Source of the DNA: Nocardia huaxiensis
GTDB taxonomy: Bacteria; Actinomycetota; Actinomycetes; Mycobacteriales; Mycobacteriaceae
Length of the DNA: 64,000 nucleotides
NCBI RefSeq assembly: GCF_013744875.1
Contig: NZ_CP059399.1
Coordinates: 2,666,001-2,730,000 of the forward strand
Direction: 5' to 3'
The notes under the pieces are model-generated. The model saw only the letters and a program-made list of their open reading frames with translations. It was not told the origin of the DNA and made no database searches. Every line of letters starts with the position of its first letter. The stretch's first letter is position 1. Shown here piece after piece: positions 1 to 9,231 of the stretch. Position numbers and translations under genes: made by a program.

Positions 1-2481
1 GCCTACCGCGTCGCCGGTATCAGCGGCCTGGCCCCCACCGACGACCTTGTGGATCTCGTGGTCCCCGATCCCGACACCCCTACAGCAGCAGGGCGATTCG
101 GCACGGGGAAACTCACCACCATCCCCGACCCCGCTCTCAGCGGAGCCCCGTTCGTGCTGCGCATCCCCACCCGCCTGAACCAGCGCGACCAGCAGCGCGG
201 GGCCGAGTACGACGATGGCCGGCACAGCACCGGCACGGCGTCGGGCGAACGTATCCAACTGGTGCTGGATCCGGCCGCCGGCTACGAACAGCTCACCGTT
301 CCCGCCTCCGGCGGCGGCGAACAGAACTTCATTCTGATCAACCACCGCGACGCACCCGTCCGCTACCGGTTCGCCGCACCGCTACCCGCGGACGGCCGCA
401 TCGAAGCCAACCCTGACGGATCGATGTCGATCGTCGACGCGGACGGTGGGGCCGTCGCTCATATCGCACGACCCTGGGCATACGACGCCCTCGGCCGACC
501 GGTGGCCACCGACTACACCGCGGATGGCGAAGGACTCGTCCAAACCGTCTATCCCACACCGGATTCGGTCTTCCCGATCCTCGCCGATCCACCTATCCCC
601 ACCGCCCCCATCCCCACCGGGCCGCTGAGCGACGTCACCGCGACCGAAGGCCGCAATACCGCAACCTGGACCGTCGACGAACTCGGCCGGCCGGTCAAGG
701 CCACCGCCATCCTCAAAGAGGCCTTCGCCGACGAAACACGCGGCAGCGCCGAGAACGACTACACCAGCCGGGTCGGCAAGGCAGGAGGTCGCGATGCCTC
801 CAATGGCGGGCCGGACGACGGCGGCCATGTCATCGGCCACCGCTTCATGCGAGACCAGGGCCTGAAGAACATGTTCCCGCAGAACTGGAACTTCAACCGC
901 AGCGCCTACAAGAAGCTCGAAAACGAGTGGGCCGCTTGGACGGACGCGGGCGGTGTCGTCTATGTGGACGTCGAGCTCGAGGAGTTCGACGGTGTTCGAC
1001 CGGATGTCGTTCGGGTCCGATACCGCGTCGAAACACCCGATGGCACGGTCGTATACACGCCCGAGCAAGAGACTTTCGACAACGAATCGAATCAGGAGTT
1101 CAAACGGCTCACTGGAAAGCAGGTCCGGCGGCTGATGAAGGATGCCCTGGACGAGGAAGCCAATGGCGGCCAGGGTTCCGGCGGCGGTTCTCCTCGAGAC
1201 GGAGAGGATGATTCGACCGTCGACCACGCGGACCCGGAGACATCGGAACCTGCTCCGGAGCCGACCGGTCCTCAGGACTCACTCATTGCGGTACCGCAGC
1301 CCGGCGACCATCAGTTGCCCGGACAGCCTTCCGGTCCCCGCGGCCCCGGCGTGCCAGGTGAGTTCGAGCAGCCGGAAGGCCCCGCCGTCCCGCTCGATCC
1401 AGAGAACCCCGATGTTCAGCCCCCGATCGAGCCCACCGAACCACAATTCCCCCTCGAACCGTCTCCTGTTGAACCGACTGTGCCAGAGCCGATTCAGCCG
1501 CCGGTGGTACCCGATCCGGTGAACCCGCCGGTGCAGCCACAGGACCCGGTCCCAGTACAGCCCGGCCTACCGCAGCCGCCGCCGGTGACATTGCCGTCGC
1601 CACCGCCGAACTATCACTTCGTGCCCGACGATTCCGCCAATCCCAATGGAGGATGGTGGCTCGCTCCGAATCCGAAGTACAGCGAGGTCTACCCGCCGGA
1701 CGGACAAACGTTGCCGGTGCCACCGCAGGGCTACTCCTGGGAATATCGCAATGGGATCTGGAATCTGGAACAGACTCCACCCGGCTATACGGCGCCGCCG
1801 GGAACTCCGCACTGGCTACCGACGGCACCGCCGGGGTATCACTGGGGTCCGTACAACGGTGGCGGTGTCACCCTGCTCCCCGACAACCCGCAGCAGCCCA
1901 GTCAACCGCAGACCCTTCCACCGGCGCCCTACGGATACGGATGGTTGAGTCAACCCGGAGGCGCACAGCTGTATCCGATGCCGTACAAGCGTGTTCCGGG
2001 TGATCCACAGGGTCTCGACCCGAACCCGCAACCGACGCGACCGAACAAGCCGGACAACGGTGGCAGCAAAGACCCGTCGCTGTGGGATCGAATCAACCCG
2101 TTCGGTAAGGGCACGCCGGGGTTCCCCGGAATTCCGATCCCCCTCCCCAGGGGACGAATTCCCGTGCCGCGGTTCGCCGATCTGGACTCCGGGCCCGACC
2201 GCGCCCCTGAGCCGAACTACATCCCCGAGCCATCGGAGCCGACGCCGGACCACGAGGACTTCGCGCCACCGGAACCAGCACCCACGCCTGAACCCGAGAC
2301 CTTCACACCACCGGATCCGCCGGAGGCCGACTACAGCCCGCCACCCGCGCCGGCTCCCGCTCCGACACCTGCTCCCGCAGCTCCGGAGCCCAGCCCCGGC
2401 CAGCCGACGCCGGCTCCGGCGCCTGGACCAGGATGGAATGGTGGAACCGGACCCAATCTGAGTCCCGAAGACCGAGTATGA
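1..2481 (+). CDS. Secreted nuclease toxin with DNA/RNA non-specific endonuclease domain and Pro-rich tail (5' partial)
   Basis: The frame is open from base 1, so the N-terminus lies outside the window; the GTG at 49 is only an internal candidate. In-window codons about 1-200 form a beta-rich prefix of the kind found in secreted actinobacterial toxins (PWAYDALGRPV, then VFPILADPP). Codons about 254-360 match the DNA/RNA non-specific endonuclease family Endonuclea_NS_2: GGPDDGGHVIGHRF carries the catalytic His, and FPQNWNFNRSAYKKLENEW carries the Asn and Glu expected for metal binding. After the nuclease there are about 430 residues of Pro-rich sequence with PPxGYxW-like repeats (around codons 540-660). 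The nuclease is therefore internal, whereas most polymorphic toxins end with the toxic domain. The next gene encodes a matching immunity-type protein. Nuclease call is firm; secretion route (possibly type VII) is inference. Confidence 0.85.
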   Translation, partial: AYRVAGISGLAPTDDLVDLVVPDPDTPTAAGRFGTGKLTTIPDPALSGAPFVLRIPTRLNQRDQQRGAEYDDGRHSTGTASGERIQLVLDPAAGYEQLTVPASGGGEQNFILINHRDAPVRYRFAAPLPADGRIEANPDGSMSIVDADGGAVAHIARPWAYDALGRPVATDYTADGEGLVQTVYPTPDSVFPILADPPIPTAPIPTGPLSDVTATEGRNTATWTVDELGRPVKATAILKEAFADETRGSAENDYTSRVGKAGGRDASNGGPDDGGHVIGHRFMRDQGLKNMFPQNWNFNRSAYKKLENEWAAWTDAGGVVYVDVELEEFDGVRPDVVRVRYRVETPDGTVVYTPEQETFDNESNQEFKRLTGKQVRRLMKDALDEEANGGQGSGGGSPRDGEDDSTVDHADPETSEPAPEPTGPQDSLIAVPQPGDHQLPGQPSGPRGPGVPGEFEQPEGPAVPLDPENPDVQPPIEPTEPQFPLEPSPVEPTVPEPIQPPVVPDPVNPPVQPQDPVPVQPGLPQPPPVTLPSPPPNYHFVPDDSANPNGGWWLAPNPKYSEVYPPDGQTLPVPPQGYSWEYRNGIWNLEQTPPGYTAPPGTPHWLPTAPPGYHWGPYNGGGVTLLPDNPQQPSQPQTLPPAPYGYGWLSQPGGAQLYPMPYKRVPGDPQGLDPNPQPTRPNKPDNGGSKDPSLWDRINPFGKGTPGFPGIPIPLPRGRIPVPRFADLDSGPDRAPEPNYIPEPSEPTPDHEDFAPPEPAPTPEPETFTPPDPPEADYSPPPAPAPAPTPAPAAPEPSPGQPTPAPAPGPGWNGGTGPNLSPEDRV

Positions 2482-2538
2482 CCACGCGCAGCGACCTGAC
2501 CTTGCTACCACCGACAGAAGAGATTGGAGCCCGAAAAG

Positions 2539-2931
2539 ATGGCTGACCCCACCTTCGATTCGCCGGAAGCCGACGCCCTCCTCCTGGAAGTGGGCTCGAA
2601 TATCCTCAGGGACCGAGAGTTTGCCGACGATTACGGGAAGTTTCGTTGGGAAGCGCTGAGTGTGGTCGTTCGGATCAATGATCATGCGATCTGGATGAAC
2701 GGCTATGGCTACTCTGACACCGGCCGGTGGGAGGCGCGGACGCCGCGGAGCGATGATCTGAAGGACAAGATTCGACGTCTGCGAGCAGTCATGCAGAAAC
2801 CCGGAGAGACTGCGTGGCAGTCCTGCCTCATTCAGCTCAAACGATCCGATATGGCATTGCAGATCGATTTCGAATACGACGACGTCGATCGCTGGTTCGA
2901 CATGATGCCCAGAGAGCTCATGCCACAGTGA
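2539..2931 (+). CDS. YezG-like (DUF600-type) immunity protein
   Basis: A 130-residue acidic protein. The segment ETAWQSCLIQLKRSDMALQI, followed by DFEYDDVDRWF, resembles the core of the YezG/DUF600 immunity family (EPWTSC...F.Y.DW), whose founding member neutralises the Bacillus LXG nuclease toxin YeeF. Family members typically sit directly behind genes for Endonuclea_NS_2 toxins, as here. ATG 2539 is chosen over TTG 2524 because GGAG at 2526-2529 lies 9 bases upstream of it. The stop overlaps the next start (GTGA at 2928-2931), so the two are probably translated together. The role, binding and inhibiting the upstream nuclease in the cytoplasm, is inferred from family and context. Confidence 0.75.
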   Translation: MADPTFDSPEADALLLEVGSNILRDREFADDYGKFRWEALSVVVRINDHAIWMNGYGYSDTGRWEARTPRSDDLKDKIRRLRAVMQKPGETAWQSCLIQLKRSDMALQIDFEYDDVDRWFDMMPRELMPQ

Positions 2932-3974
2932 GTTTCAAATCGTTTGCGCGCGTCCTCGGGGCGAGATTCGGCCGCGGTGTCGGCGCTGCCGATGCACCGG
3001 AAACGCATGCCATGTCCTGGGATGAGGCGCGGCCGCTGCTGCGGCCGGTGTTGAAGGCTGTCGGGCGGACCATCTCCATGAGCACCGGCGGACGGCCGCT
3101 CGCACGACCGGTATTTCCGTTCGTGGACGCGATGGTGGTGATCGATCTGCCGGATCGGCGAGTCCTCGTGGATGAACCTCGAATCGAGGAGTGGGGTATC
3201 GGCGCGGGCGAGGTGTTCGAGATCGCGCTGCAGAACTTCATGCAGGCGATAATCGTTCCGACGGAGAAGGATTCGCCGATCCGATTCGTCGATCACGGTG
3301 ACGGGTACTTCACGTCGCTCCTCTTGATTCCGGGCTGGCTGTCGTTGTTCAGCGACGGGGAACATCGGCCGGTGGCGTTCATTCCCGATGAACGGAATCT
3401 GATCCTGTTGCAGGACAAAGGGGATGGCGTCGAGAAGATGTTCGCCCTGGTGGCCGAGGAATATCTGGGATCGGACTGTCGGGTGTCGCCACAGGCGTAC
3501 ACGGTCGACGAAAACCACGCGGTTATTCCTTACGATCGAGCGGAGCCACTCTCGGTTGCCGCGCGGAGCGCCACCGCGCAACTCGCGCTCACCGGCTACA
3601 GCACCCAGACGACGTTTCTCGAGCACATTCTCGACGAGAACCCGGACGCCCTGAGTCGGCGCTACGGCATCGAGTACGCCTACCCTTCGGACATCTTCGA
3701 CGCCGAACCCGCGGGCCTGCCCGCCACGATCATACCCTGGTGCCATGGCACGGCTTCCCTGCTGCCCGATGCCGATTACCTCGACTTCTGCGAAGTGGAC
3801 AGCAACGGGCAGATCACCGGATCCATCACCGCGCCGCTGAGACTCGCCGTCGAAACGCTGGGACTGGCTCCGGTGCCAGGACTGTGGCCACGCCGTTTCG
3901 AGGCGCGCGAGTGGCCTGACGACGCGACGCTGGCGCAGCTCGCGGCGAGCGTGAACCAGCGCTGGCGGCAATAG
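2928..3974 (+). CDS. Conserved hypothetical protein coupled to toxin/immunity pair
   Basis: A 348-residue protein from a GTG start that overlaps the stop of the immunity gene by four bases. There is no signal peptide or membrane segment. It is a soluble alpha/beta-looking protein with a central hydrophobic stretch (YFTSLLLIPGWLSLFSDGE) and an aromatic, acidic C-terminal half. I do not recognise the family with confidence; a faint likeness to DUF1444/YtpQ-type proteins was considered but not supported. Translational coupling to the YezG-like gene suggests a role in the same module, such as a second immunity factor or a chaperone for toxin export; this is inference. Codon usage looks like that of the host. 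Confidence 0.7.
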   Translation: MSFKSFARVLGARFGRGVGAADAPETHAMSWDEARPLLRPVLKAVGRTISMSTGGRPLARPVFPFVDAMVVIDLPDRRVLVDEPRIEEWGIGAGEVFEIALQNFMQAIIVPTEKDSPIRFVDHGDGYFTSLLLIPGWLSLFSDGEHRPVAFIPDERNLILLQDKGDGVEKMFALVAEEYLGSDCRVSPQAYTVDENHAVIPYDRAEPLSVAARSATAQLALTGYSTQTTFLEHILDENPDALSRRYGIEYAYPSDIFDAEPAGLPATIIPWCHGTASLLPDADYLDFCEVDSNGQITGSITAPLRLAVETLGLAPVPGLWPRRFEAREWPDDATLAQLAASVNQRWRQ

Positions 3975-3988
3975 AGTTCAAGACCTGC

Positions 3989-4681
3989 TCAGAGTCGATC
4001 CGGATGCCATGGCGGTGTGACGTCATGGTCGATGGTACGGCGGCTCGGCTGCAGGAATAGATGGATGCCGGCGAGGGCGGCGCCGGTCAGGAATCCGCCC
4101 AGGTGGGCTTGCCAGGATGTGGAGTAGGCCGAAAAGGCAAGTCAGACAAGGAAGATGGCTGCCAGGGAGGCGGCGCCGGCTCGCTCGGTTCGGTTGCGGA
4201 GGTTCAGCCCGAACAGCGCGGCGACCAATCCGTAGACGGCGCCTGACGCGCCCACCACCAGGTCGTCGGGGGCGAGCCGATAGACCGCGAGACTGCCGCC
4301 GATGGCCGAGCCGAGGTACAGCAACAGCATTCGGAGGTGGCCGGTCAGCGGCTCGATCGCGCGGCCGAACAGCCACAGCCACACCATATTGCCGGCGATG
4401 TGTGCGACGCCGATGTCCTGACCGGGCTCGAGATGCAGGAAGGCGCCGGTGAGTAGTCGGTACCACTCACCGAATTCGATTCCGGCCAGCGAATCACCCG
4501 GTTCCGGATGCCCGTCGTACAGATAGACGGTGCCGTCGTTGAGATAGCCGCGACCGAGCGTGGCGAATCTGTCCTGCAGCCGTGGGTCGATCAGTTGCGC
4601 CGCGTAGGTGAGTAGATTGACCGCGATCAGTAGGTAGGTGACCGGGTGCTTACGCAGGTCGGCGGCGAGTTTCGGAGGCAT
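3989..4681 (-). pseudogene. Rhomboid family intramembrane serine protease, interrupted by in-frame TGA
   Basis: From ATG 4681 the frame encodes a multi-spanning rhomboid: N-terminal TM helix (YLLIAVNLLTYAAQLI), the HIAGNMVWLWLFG region, and the nucleophile motif GASGAVYG near residue 146. A TGA at 4142-4144 ends it at 179 residues, after AAIFLV. The same frame then continues without another stop to TGA 3989-3991 and encodes SWQAHLGGFLTGAALAGIHL, the final rhomboid helix with the catalytic His (His193 in the read-through numbering) and the conserved GF..G motif. The full frame is 231 codons and stops just short of the convergent gene ending at 3974, so this was the ancestral extent. As written the protein lacks half of its Ser-His dyad. 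A TGG-to-TGA or CGA-to-TGA change, or a sequencing error, would explain it. Confidence 0.85.
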
Positions 4682-4709
4682 GGCACTCCTCGAATGGGGG
4701 TGCGGTGCG

Positions 4710-5216
4710 TCAGAATTGGTTGCCGCTGACGTCGGAGATCTTCCAGCCCTGGTTGCGGTCTACGGTCAGCTTGTAGGTGATCGTGGTGCGAACGGGGGAG
4801 GGGCTCTGGGTGGTGGTGGCGGTGCTGTCGATGAACACGTCGACCTGGTAGACGCCGTTCGATGACGAGATCACCTTGGCGGCAAGCAGACTCGCGGTCG
4901 ACACCCAGCGGAGCGGGACGATGATCTCACGCAGCTGCGCGGCGGAACCGTCGAACTCGGCGGCCAGCTGCGGGGTCGTATTGGCCTTGAGCCGCTGCTG
5001 CCAGGAATCGAAGTCGCGGTAGTCGACTGTGGCCGCGCCGACCGCGTAATCGGAGGCGATGGATTCGGCGCGCTGTTCGTCGTTCTGCCCGAAACCTGCA
5101 CTGCCGGTGCCGATATCGGCGTGCGCCACGCCGGTGGCGCCGAGTGGAACGAAGAGCGCGACCAGCAGCGAGGCAGCGAGTCGAGCCGCGCGGGTACGTG
5201 CCGTGTTGTCGATCAT
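4710..5216 (-). CDS. Secreted Mce-associated-like protein
   Basis: A 168-residue protein with an obvious Sec signal peptide (positive RTRAARLAASLL, hydrophobic VALFVPLGATG, cleavage after AHA near residue 33). The mature part looks like the small NTF2-like domain seen in Mce-associated proteins of mycolate actinobacteria: an N-terminal helix region (DYAVGAATVDYRDFDSWQQR) followed by beta strands ending VDRNQGWKISDVSGNQF. It probably acts in the cell envelope; the precise role is unknown. It lies 28 bp upstream of the interrupted rhomboid gene on the same strand and could be co-transcribed with it. Family call is moderate; secretion is clear. Confidence 0.75.
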   Translation of the reverse strand: MIDNTARTRAARLAASLLVALFVPLGATGVAHADIGTGSAGFGQNDEQRAESIASDYAVGAATVDYRDFDSWQQRLKANTTPQLAAEFDGSAAQLREIIVPLRWVSTASLLAAKVISSSNGVYQVDVFIDSTATTTQSPSPVRTTITYKLTVDRNQGWKISDVSGNQF

Positions 5217-5319
5217 GTGTGAATCCCCCGGATGAATGTATTAGCTGGACGGACGCTAACCGACGGCCGATCCCTGAGCCAAGTCCACGCGGCGGAATAT
5301 GGTCAGCGCCACAAACGGC

Positions 5320-5357
5320 GCGGGGCCGGTTCGCTCGGGTGAGCGAACCGGCCCCGC
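5320..5357 (-). terminator. Strong hairpin terminator of kgd
   Basis: A perfect 17-bp inverted repeat (arms 5320-5336 and 5341-5357, loop GGGT) starts 18 bases after the kgd stop codon in the direction of transcription. It lacks a long U tract, as is common in actinobacteria, but its strength and placement support termination. It also lies ahead of the secreted-protein gene starting at 5216, so it insulates that gene from kgd transcription. Confidence 0.8.
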
Positions 5358-5375
5358 AACGGGATTCAGCGAACC

Positions 5376-8300
5376 TTACGCCGTCGGCGCGAAGGCTTCC
5401 TCGATGATCTCCTGCTGTTCCACCGCGTGCACCTTGGACGAACCCGAGGACGGGGCCGACATGGCGCGGCGGGAGATGCGGCGCAGCTTGTTGAAGCGGG
5501 CCGGGAGGATCTCCGGGAGGTTGAGGCCGAAGAACGGCCACGCGCCCTGGTTGGCGGGTTCTTCCTGGACCCACACCAGATCGGTGGCGTTGGCGTAGCC
5601 TTCGAGGGCCTCGTTCAGGCGGAACTTCGGGATCGGGTAGAGCTGCTCGACGCGGACGATGGCCACGTCGTCGCGGTTCTGCTTGTTCTTCTCGGCCGCC
5701 AGCTCGTAGTAGATCTTGCCGGAGGTGAGGAGAACGCGCTTGACCTTCGAACGGTCGCCGTCGCCCGACTCGTAGGTGGGCTCCTCCAGGACGGTGCGGA
5801 ACTTGTTGTCCGTGAAGTCCTCGATGTCGGAGACCACGGCCTTGTTGCGCAGCATGGACTTCGGGGTGAAGACCACCAGCGGGCGGCGGATGCCGTCCAG
5901 GGCGTGGCGGCGCAGCAGGTGGAAGTAGTTCGACGGGGTGGACGGCACCGAGACCGTCATCGAACCCTCGGCGCACAGCTGCAGGAACCGCTCGATACGA
6001 CCCGAGGTGTGGTCGGGGCCCTGGCCCTCGTGACCGTGCGGCAGCAGCAGCACGACCTCGGAGAGCTGACCCCACTTGGCCTCACCGGAGGAGATGAACT
6101 CGTCGATGATGGTCTGCGCGCCGTTGACGAAGTCACCGAACTGCGCTTCCCACAGCACGAGTGCGTCCGGGTTGCCCAGCGAGTAGCCGTATTCGAAACC
6201 GACGGCCGCGTACTCGGACAGCGCCGAGTCGTGCACCGCGAACCAACCCGGGTTCTTGGAGCCGATGTTGTGCAGCGGCGTGTACTCGGCACCGGTCTTG
6301 CGGTCGATGATGACCGAGTGGCGCTGCGAGAACGTGCCACGACGCGAGTCCTGACCGGTGAGACGCACCGCGTGCCCCTCGTCGATCAGCGTGCCGAAGG
6401 CCATCAGCTCGGCCATGGCCCAGTCGACCTTGCCCTCGTAGGCCATCTCGCGGCGCTTCTCCATGACCGGCTTGACGCGCGGGTGCACCGAGAAGCCCTC
6501 CGGCGCGTTGACGAACGCGTCGCCGATCCGCTGCAGAACCGTCTTGTCCACGGAGGTAACGAGATTCGCGGGCAGCTGCTGCTCGTCCTCGACCGATTCC
6601 GACGGCTCCGGCGAGTACTTCTCCAGCTCGCGCACCTCGTTGAAGATCCGCTCCAGCTGACCCTGGTAGTCGCGCAGGGCGTCTTCGGCTTCCTTCATGG
6701 AGATGTCGCCACGACCGATCAGCGACTCGGTGTACGCCTTGCGCACCGAACGCTTGGTGTCGATCACGTCGTACATGTGCGGCTGCGTCATCGACGGGTC
6801 GTCGCCCTCGTTGTGGCCACGACGGCGGTAGCAGATCATGTCGATCACGACATCGCGGTTGAAGCGCTGGCGGTAGTCGACGGCCAGCTTGGCCACCCAC
6901 ACACAGGCTTCCGGGTCGTCGCCGTTGACATGGAACACCGGCGCACCGATGAATTTCGCGATGTCCGTGGAGTATTCGGTGGAACGCGAGTACTCCGGTG
7001 CGGTGGTGAAGCCGATCTGGTTGTTCACCACGATGTGCACGGTGCCACCGGTGCGGTAGCCGCGCAGCACCGACAGGTTCAGCGTCTCGGCGACGACACC
7101 CTGACCGGCGAAGGCCGCGTCACCGTGCAGCATCAGGGGCACGACCGAGAAGGTCCGCGCCTCTTCGCCCTTGGTGACGATGTCTTCCTTGGTGAGCAGA
7201 TCCTGCTTGGCACGAACCAGACCCTCCAGCACCGGGTCGACGGCCTCGAGGTGCGACGGGTTGGCCGTCAGCGAGACCTCGATGTCGTTGTCGCCGAACA
7301 TCTGGATGTAGGTGCCGCGCGCACCCAGGTGGTACTTCACGTCGCCCGAGCCGTGCGTGGCGGCCGGGTTCATATTGCCCTCGAACTCGGTGAAGATCTT
7401 CGAGTAGGGCTTGCCGACGATGTTCGCCAGCACGTTCAGGCGGCCGCGGTGCGGCATGCCGATGACGACCTCGTCGAGGGCGTGCTCGGCGCACTGGTCG
7501 ATCACGCCGTCCATCATCGGAATGACGGACTCCGCGCCTTCGAGTGAGAAGCGCTTCTGGCCAACGTATTTGGTCTGCAGGAAGGTCTCGAACGCCTCGG
7601 CCGCATTGAGCCGGGACATGATGTACTTCTGCTCGGCCACAGTCGGTTTCGCGTGCTTCTGCTCCACGCGATCCTGAATCCACTGCAGCTGTTCGGGATC
7701 CAGGATGTGGGTGTACTCCACACCCACGTGGCGGCAGTACGCGTCGCGCAGGATGGACAGCACGTCGCGCAGCTTCATGCGCTCCTGGCCGTGGAAGCCC
7801 GCCACGTTGAATTCGCGGTCCAGGTCCCACAGGGTCAGGCCGTGCGAGGTGACATCCAGGTCCGGGTGCGAGCGGAACTTGTCCTTCACCAGCCGCAGCG
7901 GGTCGGTGTCGGCCATGAGGTGACCGCGGTTGCGGTACGCCGCGATGAGCTCCTGCACGCGGACGCTCTTGTCGACGCCGCGCTCCTTGATGTCCTTGCG
8001 CCAGCGCACCGGCTCGTAAGGAACACCCATGCCGTGGAAGATCTCGTCGTAGAACTCGTCGGAGATCAGCAGCTGGTGGATGGTGCGCAGGAAGTCACCG
8101 GACTCCGCACCCTGAATGATGCGGTGGTCGTAGGTGGAGGTGAGCGTCATGAGCTTGCCGATGCCGATCTCGGCGAGCTGATCGTCGCTCATGCCCTGGA
8201 ACTCGGCCGGGTACTCCATGGCGCCCGCGCCGATGATCGCGCCCTGGCCCGGCATCAGACGCGGCACCGAATGGTTGGTGCCGATGGTGCCCGGGTTGGT

Positions 8301-9101
8301 GAGCGAGATGGTGACGCCGGAGAAGTCCTCGGTGGTCAGCTTGCCGTCACGCGCGCGGCGCACGACGTCCTCGTACGCGCTGTGGAACTGCGCGAAGGTC
8401 ATGCCCTCGGTGTTCTTGATGGCGGCGACGGCCAGGGTGCGGCTGCCGTCCTTGGCGCGCAGGTCGATGGCCAGGCCCAGATTGGTGTGCGCGGGGGTGA
8501 CCGCGTTGGGCTTGCCGTCGACCTCGGCGAAGTGCCGGTTCATGTTCGGGAACGACTTGATCGCCTGCACGATGGCGTAACCCAGCAGGTGGGTGAAGGA
8601 GATCTTGCCGCCGCGGGTGCGTGCGAGGTGATTGTTGATGACCAGACGGTTGTCGATCATCAGCTTCGCCGGAATGGCGCGCACGGAGGTGGCGGTGGGG
8701 ATGGTCAGCGACGCCGACATGTTCTTCACGATGGCCGCTGCCGGCCCGCGTAGCACCTTGGCCTCGTCTTCGGCGGCGACCTTCGGGCCCGCGGTGGGGG
8801 CCGCGTTGGAGGTCGGCGCCGGGGTGGTCTGCGGAGCACGCTGCTGCGCGGCCGGTGCCGGGGCGGGCGCGGCGGCGGGCTGCGGCGCAGGGGCCGGGGC
8901 GGGGGCTGCGGTCGGCGCAGCGGCGGGAGCTGAGGCGGCTACCGGCTTGCTGTTGCCGGTGTCGCCGGTGTTCTCCGGCGTGTAGTCGGCAAGGAACTCG
9001 TGCCAGCTCTCATCGACGGACGAGGGGTCTTGCTTGTACTTCTGGTACATCTCGTCGACAAGCCACTGGTTCTGTCCGAACTGGTCTGTTGAGCTGCTCA
9101 C
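5376..9101 (-). CDS. kgd: Multifunctional 2-oxoglutarate decarboxylase/dehydrogenase E1 with E2-type succinyltransferase domain
   Basis: About 1241 residues, close to the M. tuberculosis Kgd length (1231). It is a TCA-cycle enzyme: thiamine-diphosphate-dependent decarboxylation of 2-oxoglutarate, working with the shared E2/E3 components in mycolate actinobacteria. Domains in order: E1-type N-terminal segment ([19 protein letters not shown]), Ala/Pro-rich linker (about 48-110), an acyltransferase domain ending with DHRIIQGAE near residue 325, and the E1 domain with the ThDP motif [10 protein letters not shown] near 657 followed about 30 residues later by NNQIGF. GTG 9101 gives the family-typical start ([10 protein letters not shown]) with GAGG 12 bases upstream; in-frame ATG 9119 is an alternative. 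Activity is probably tuned by a GarA/OdhI-type FHA protein under Ser/Thr kinase control (family knowledge; not encoded here). Confidence 0.96.
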   Translation of the reverse strand: MSSSTDQFGQNQWLVDEMYQKYKQDPSSVDESWHEFLADYTPENTGDTGNSKPVAASAPAAAPTAAPAPAPAPQPAAAPAPAPAAQQRAPQTTPAPTSNAAPTAGPKVAAEDEAKVLRGPAAAIVKNMSASLTIPTATSVRAIPAKLMIDNRLVINNHLARTRGGKISFTHLLGYAIVQAIKSFPNMNRHFAEVDGKPNAVTPAHTNLGLAIDLRAKDGSRTLAVAAIKNTEGMTFAQFHSAYEDVVRRARDGKLTTEDFSGVTISLTNPGTIGTNHSVPRLMPGQGAIIGAGAMEYPAEFQGMSDDQLAEIGIGKLMTLTSTYDHRIIQGAESGDFLRTIHQLLISDEFYDEIFHGMGVPYEPVRWRKDIKERGVDKSVRVQELIAAYRNRGHLMADTDPLRLVKDKFRSHPDLDVTSHGLTLWDLDREFNVAGFHGQERMKLRDVLSILRDAYCRHVGVEYTHILDPEQLQWIQDRVEQKHAKPTVAEQKYIMSRLNAAEAFETFLQTKYVGQKRFSLEGAESVIPMMDGVIDQCAEHALDEVVIGMPHRGRLNVLANIVGKPYSKIFTEFEGNMNPAATHGSGDVKYHLGARGTYIQMFGDNDIEVSLTANPSHLEAVDPVLEGLVRAKQDLLTKEDIVTKGEEARTFSVVPLMLHGDAAFAGQGVVAETLNLSVLRGYRTGGTVHIVVNNQIGFTTAPEYSRSTEYSTDIAKFIGAPVFHVNGDDPEACVWVAKLAVDYRQRFNRDVVIDMICYRRRGHNEGDDPSMTQPHMYDVIDTKRSVRKAYTESLIGRGDISMKEAEDALRDYQGQLERIFNEVRELEKYSPEPSESVEDEQQLPANLVTSVDKTVLQRIGDAFVNAPEGFSVHPRVKPVMEKRREMAYEGKVDWAMAELMAFGTLIDEGHAVRLTGQDSRRGTFSQRHSVIIDRKTGAEYTPLHNIGSKNPGWFAVHDSALSEYAAVGFEYGYSLGNPDALVLWEAQFGDFVNGAQTIIDEFISSGEAKWGQLSEVVLLLPHGHEGQGPDHTSGRIERFLQLCAEGSMTVSVPSTPSNYFHLLRRHALDGIRRPLVVFTPKSMLRNKAVVSDIEDFTDNKFRTVLEEPTYESGDGDRSKVKRVLLTSGKIYYELAAEKNKQNRDDVAIVRVEQLYPIPKFRLNEALEGYANATDLVWVQEEPANQGAWPFFGLNLPEILPARFNKLRRISRRAMSAPSSGSSKVHAVEQQEIIEEAFAPTA

Positions 9102-9231
9102 AGCAGGTGTTCGCCTCATTTCGTTCTTCGCGCTGCGACGTTTGTGACGTGCCCGGCACGGGTAATCGGCGGATGCGCGCCGATGCGCCCCCACTGAGGA
9201 TATGCCCACCCCGATTCGCCCGTGGGCACAC

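Noticed and set aside
4142..4144. Selenocysteine or programmed read-through at the rhomboid TGA
   Set aside because: No SECIS-like stem directly downstream, and rhomboids do not use selenocysteine; a nonsense mutation or sequencing error is simpler.
5427..7547. 706-codon plus-strand open frame
   Set aside because: Lies entirely antisense to kgd; composition (Val/Arg/Asp/His-rich, no motifs) is the usual mirror of a high-GC gene.
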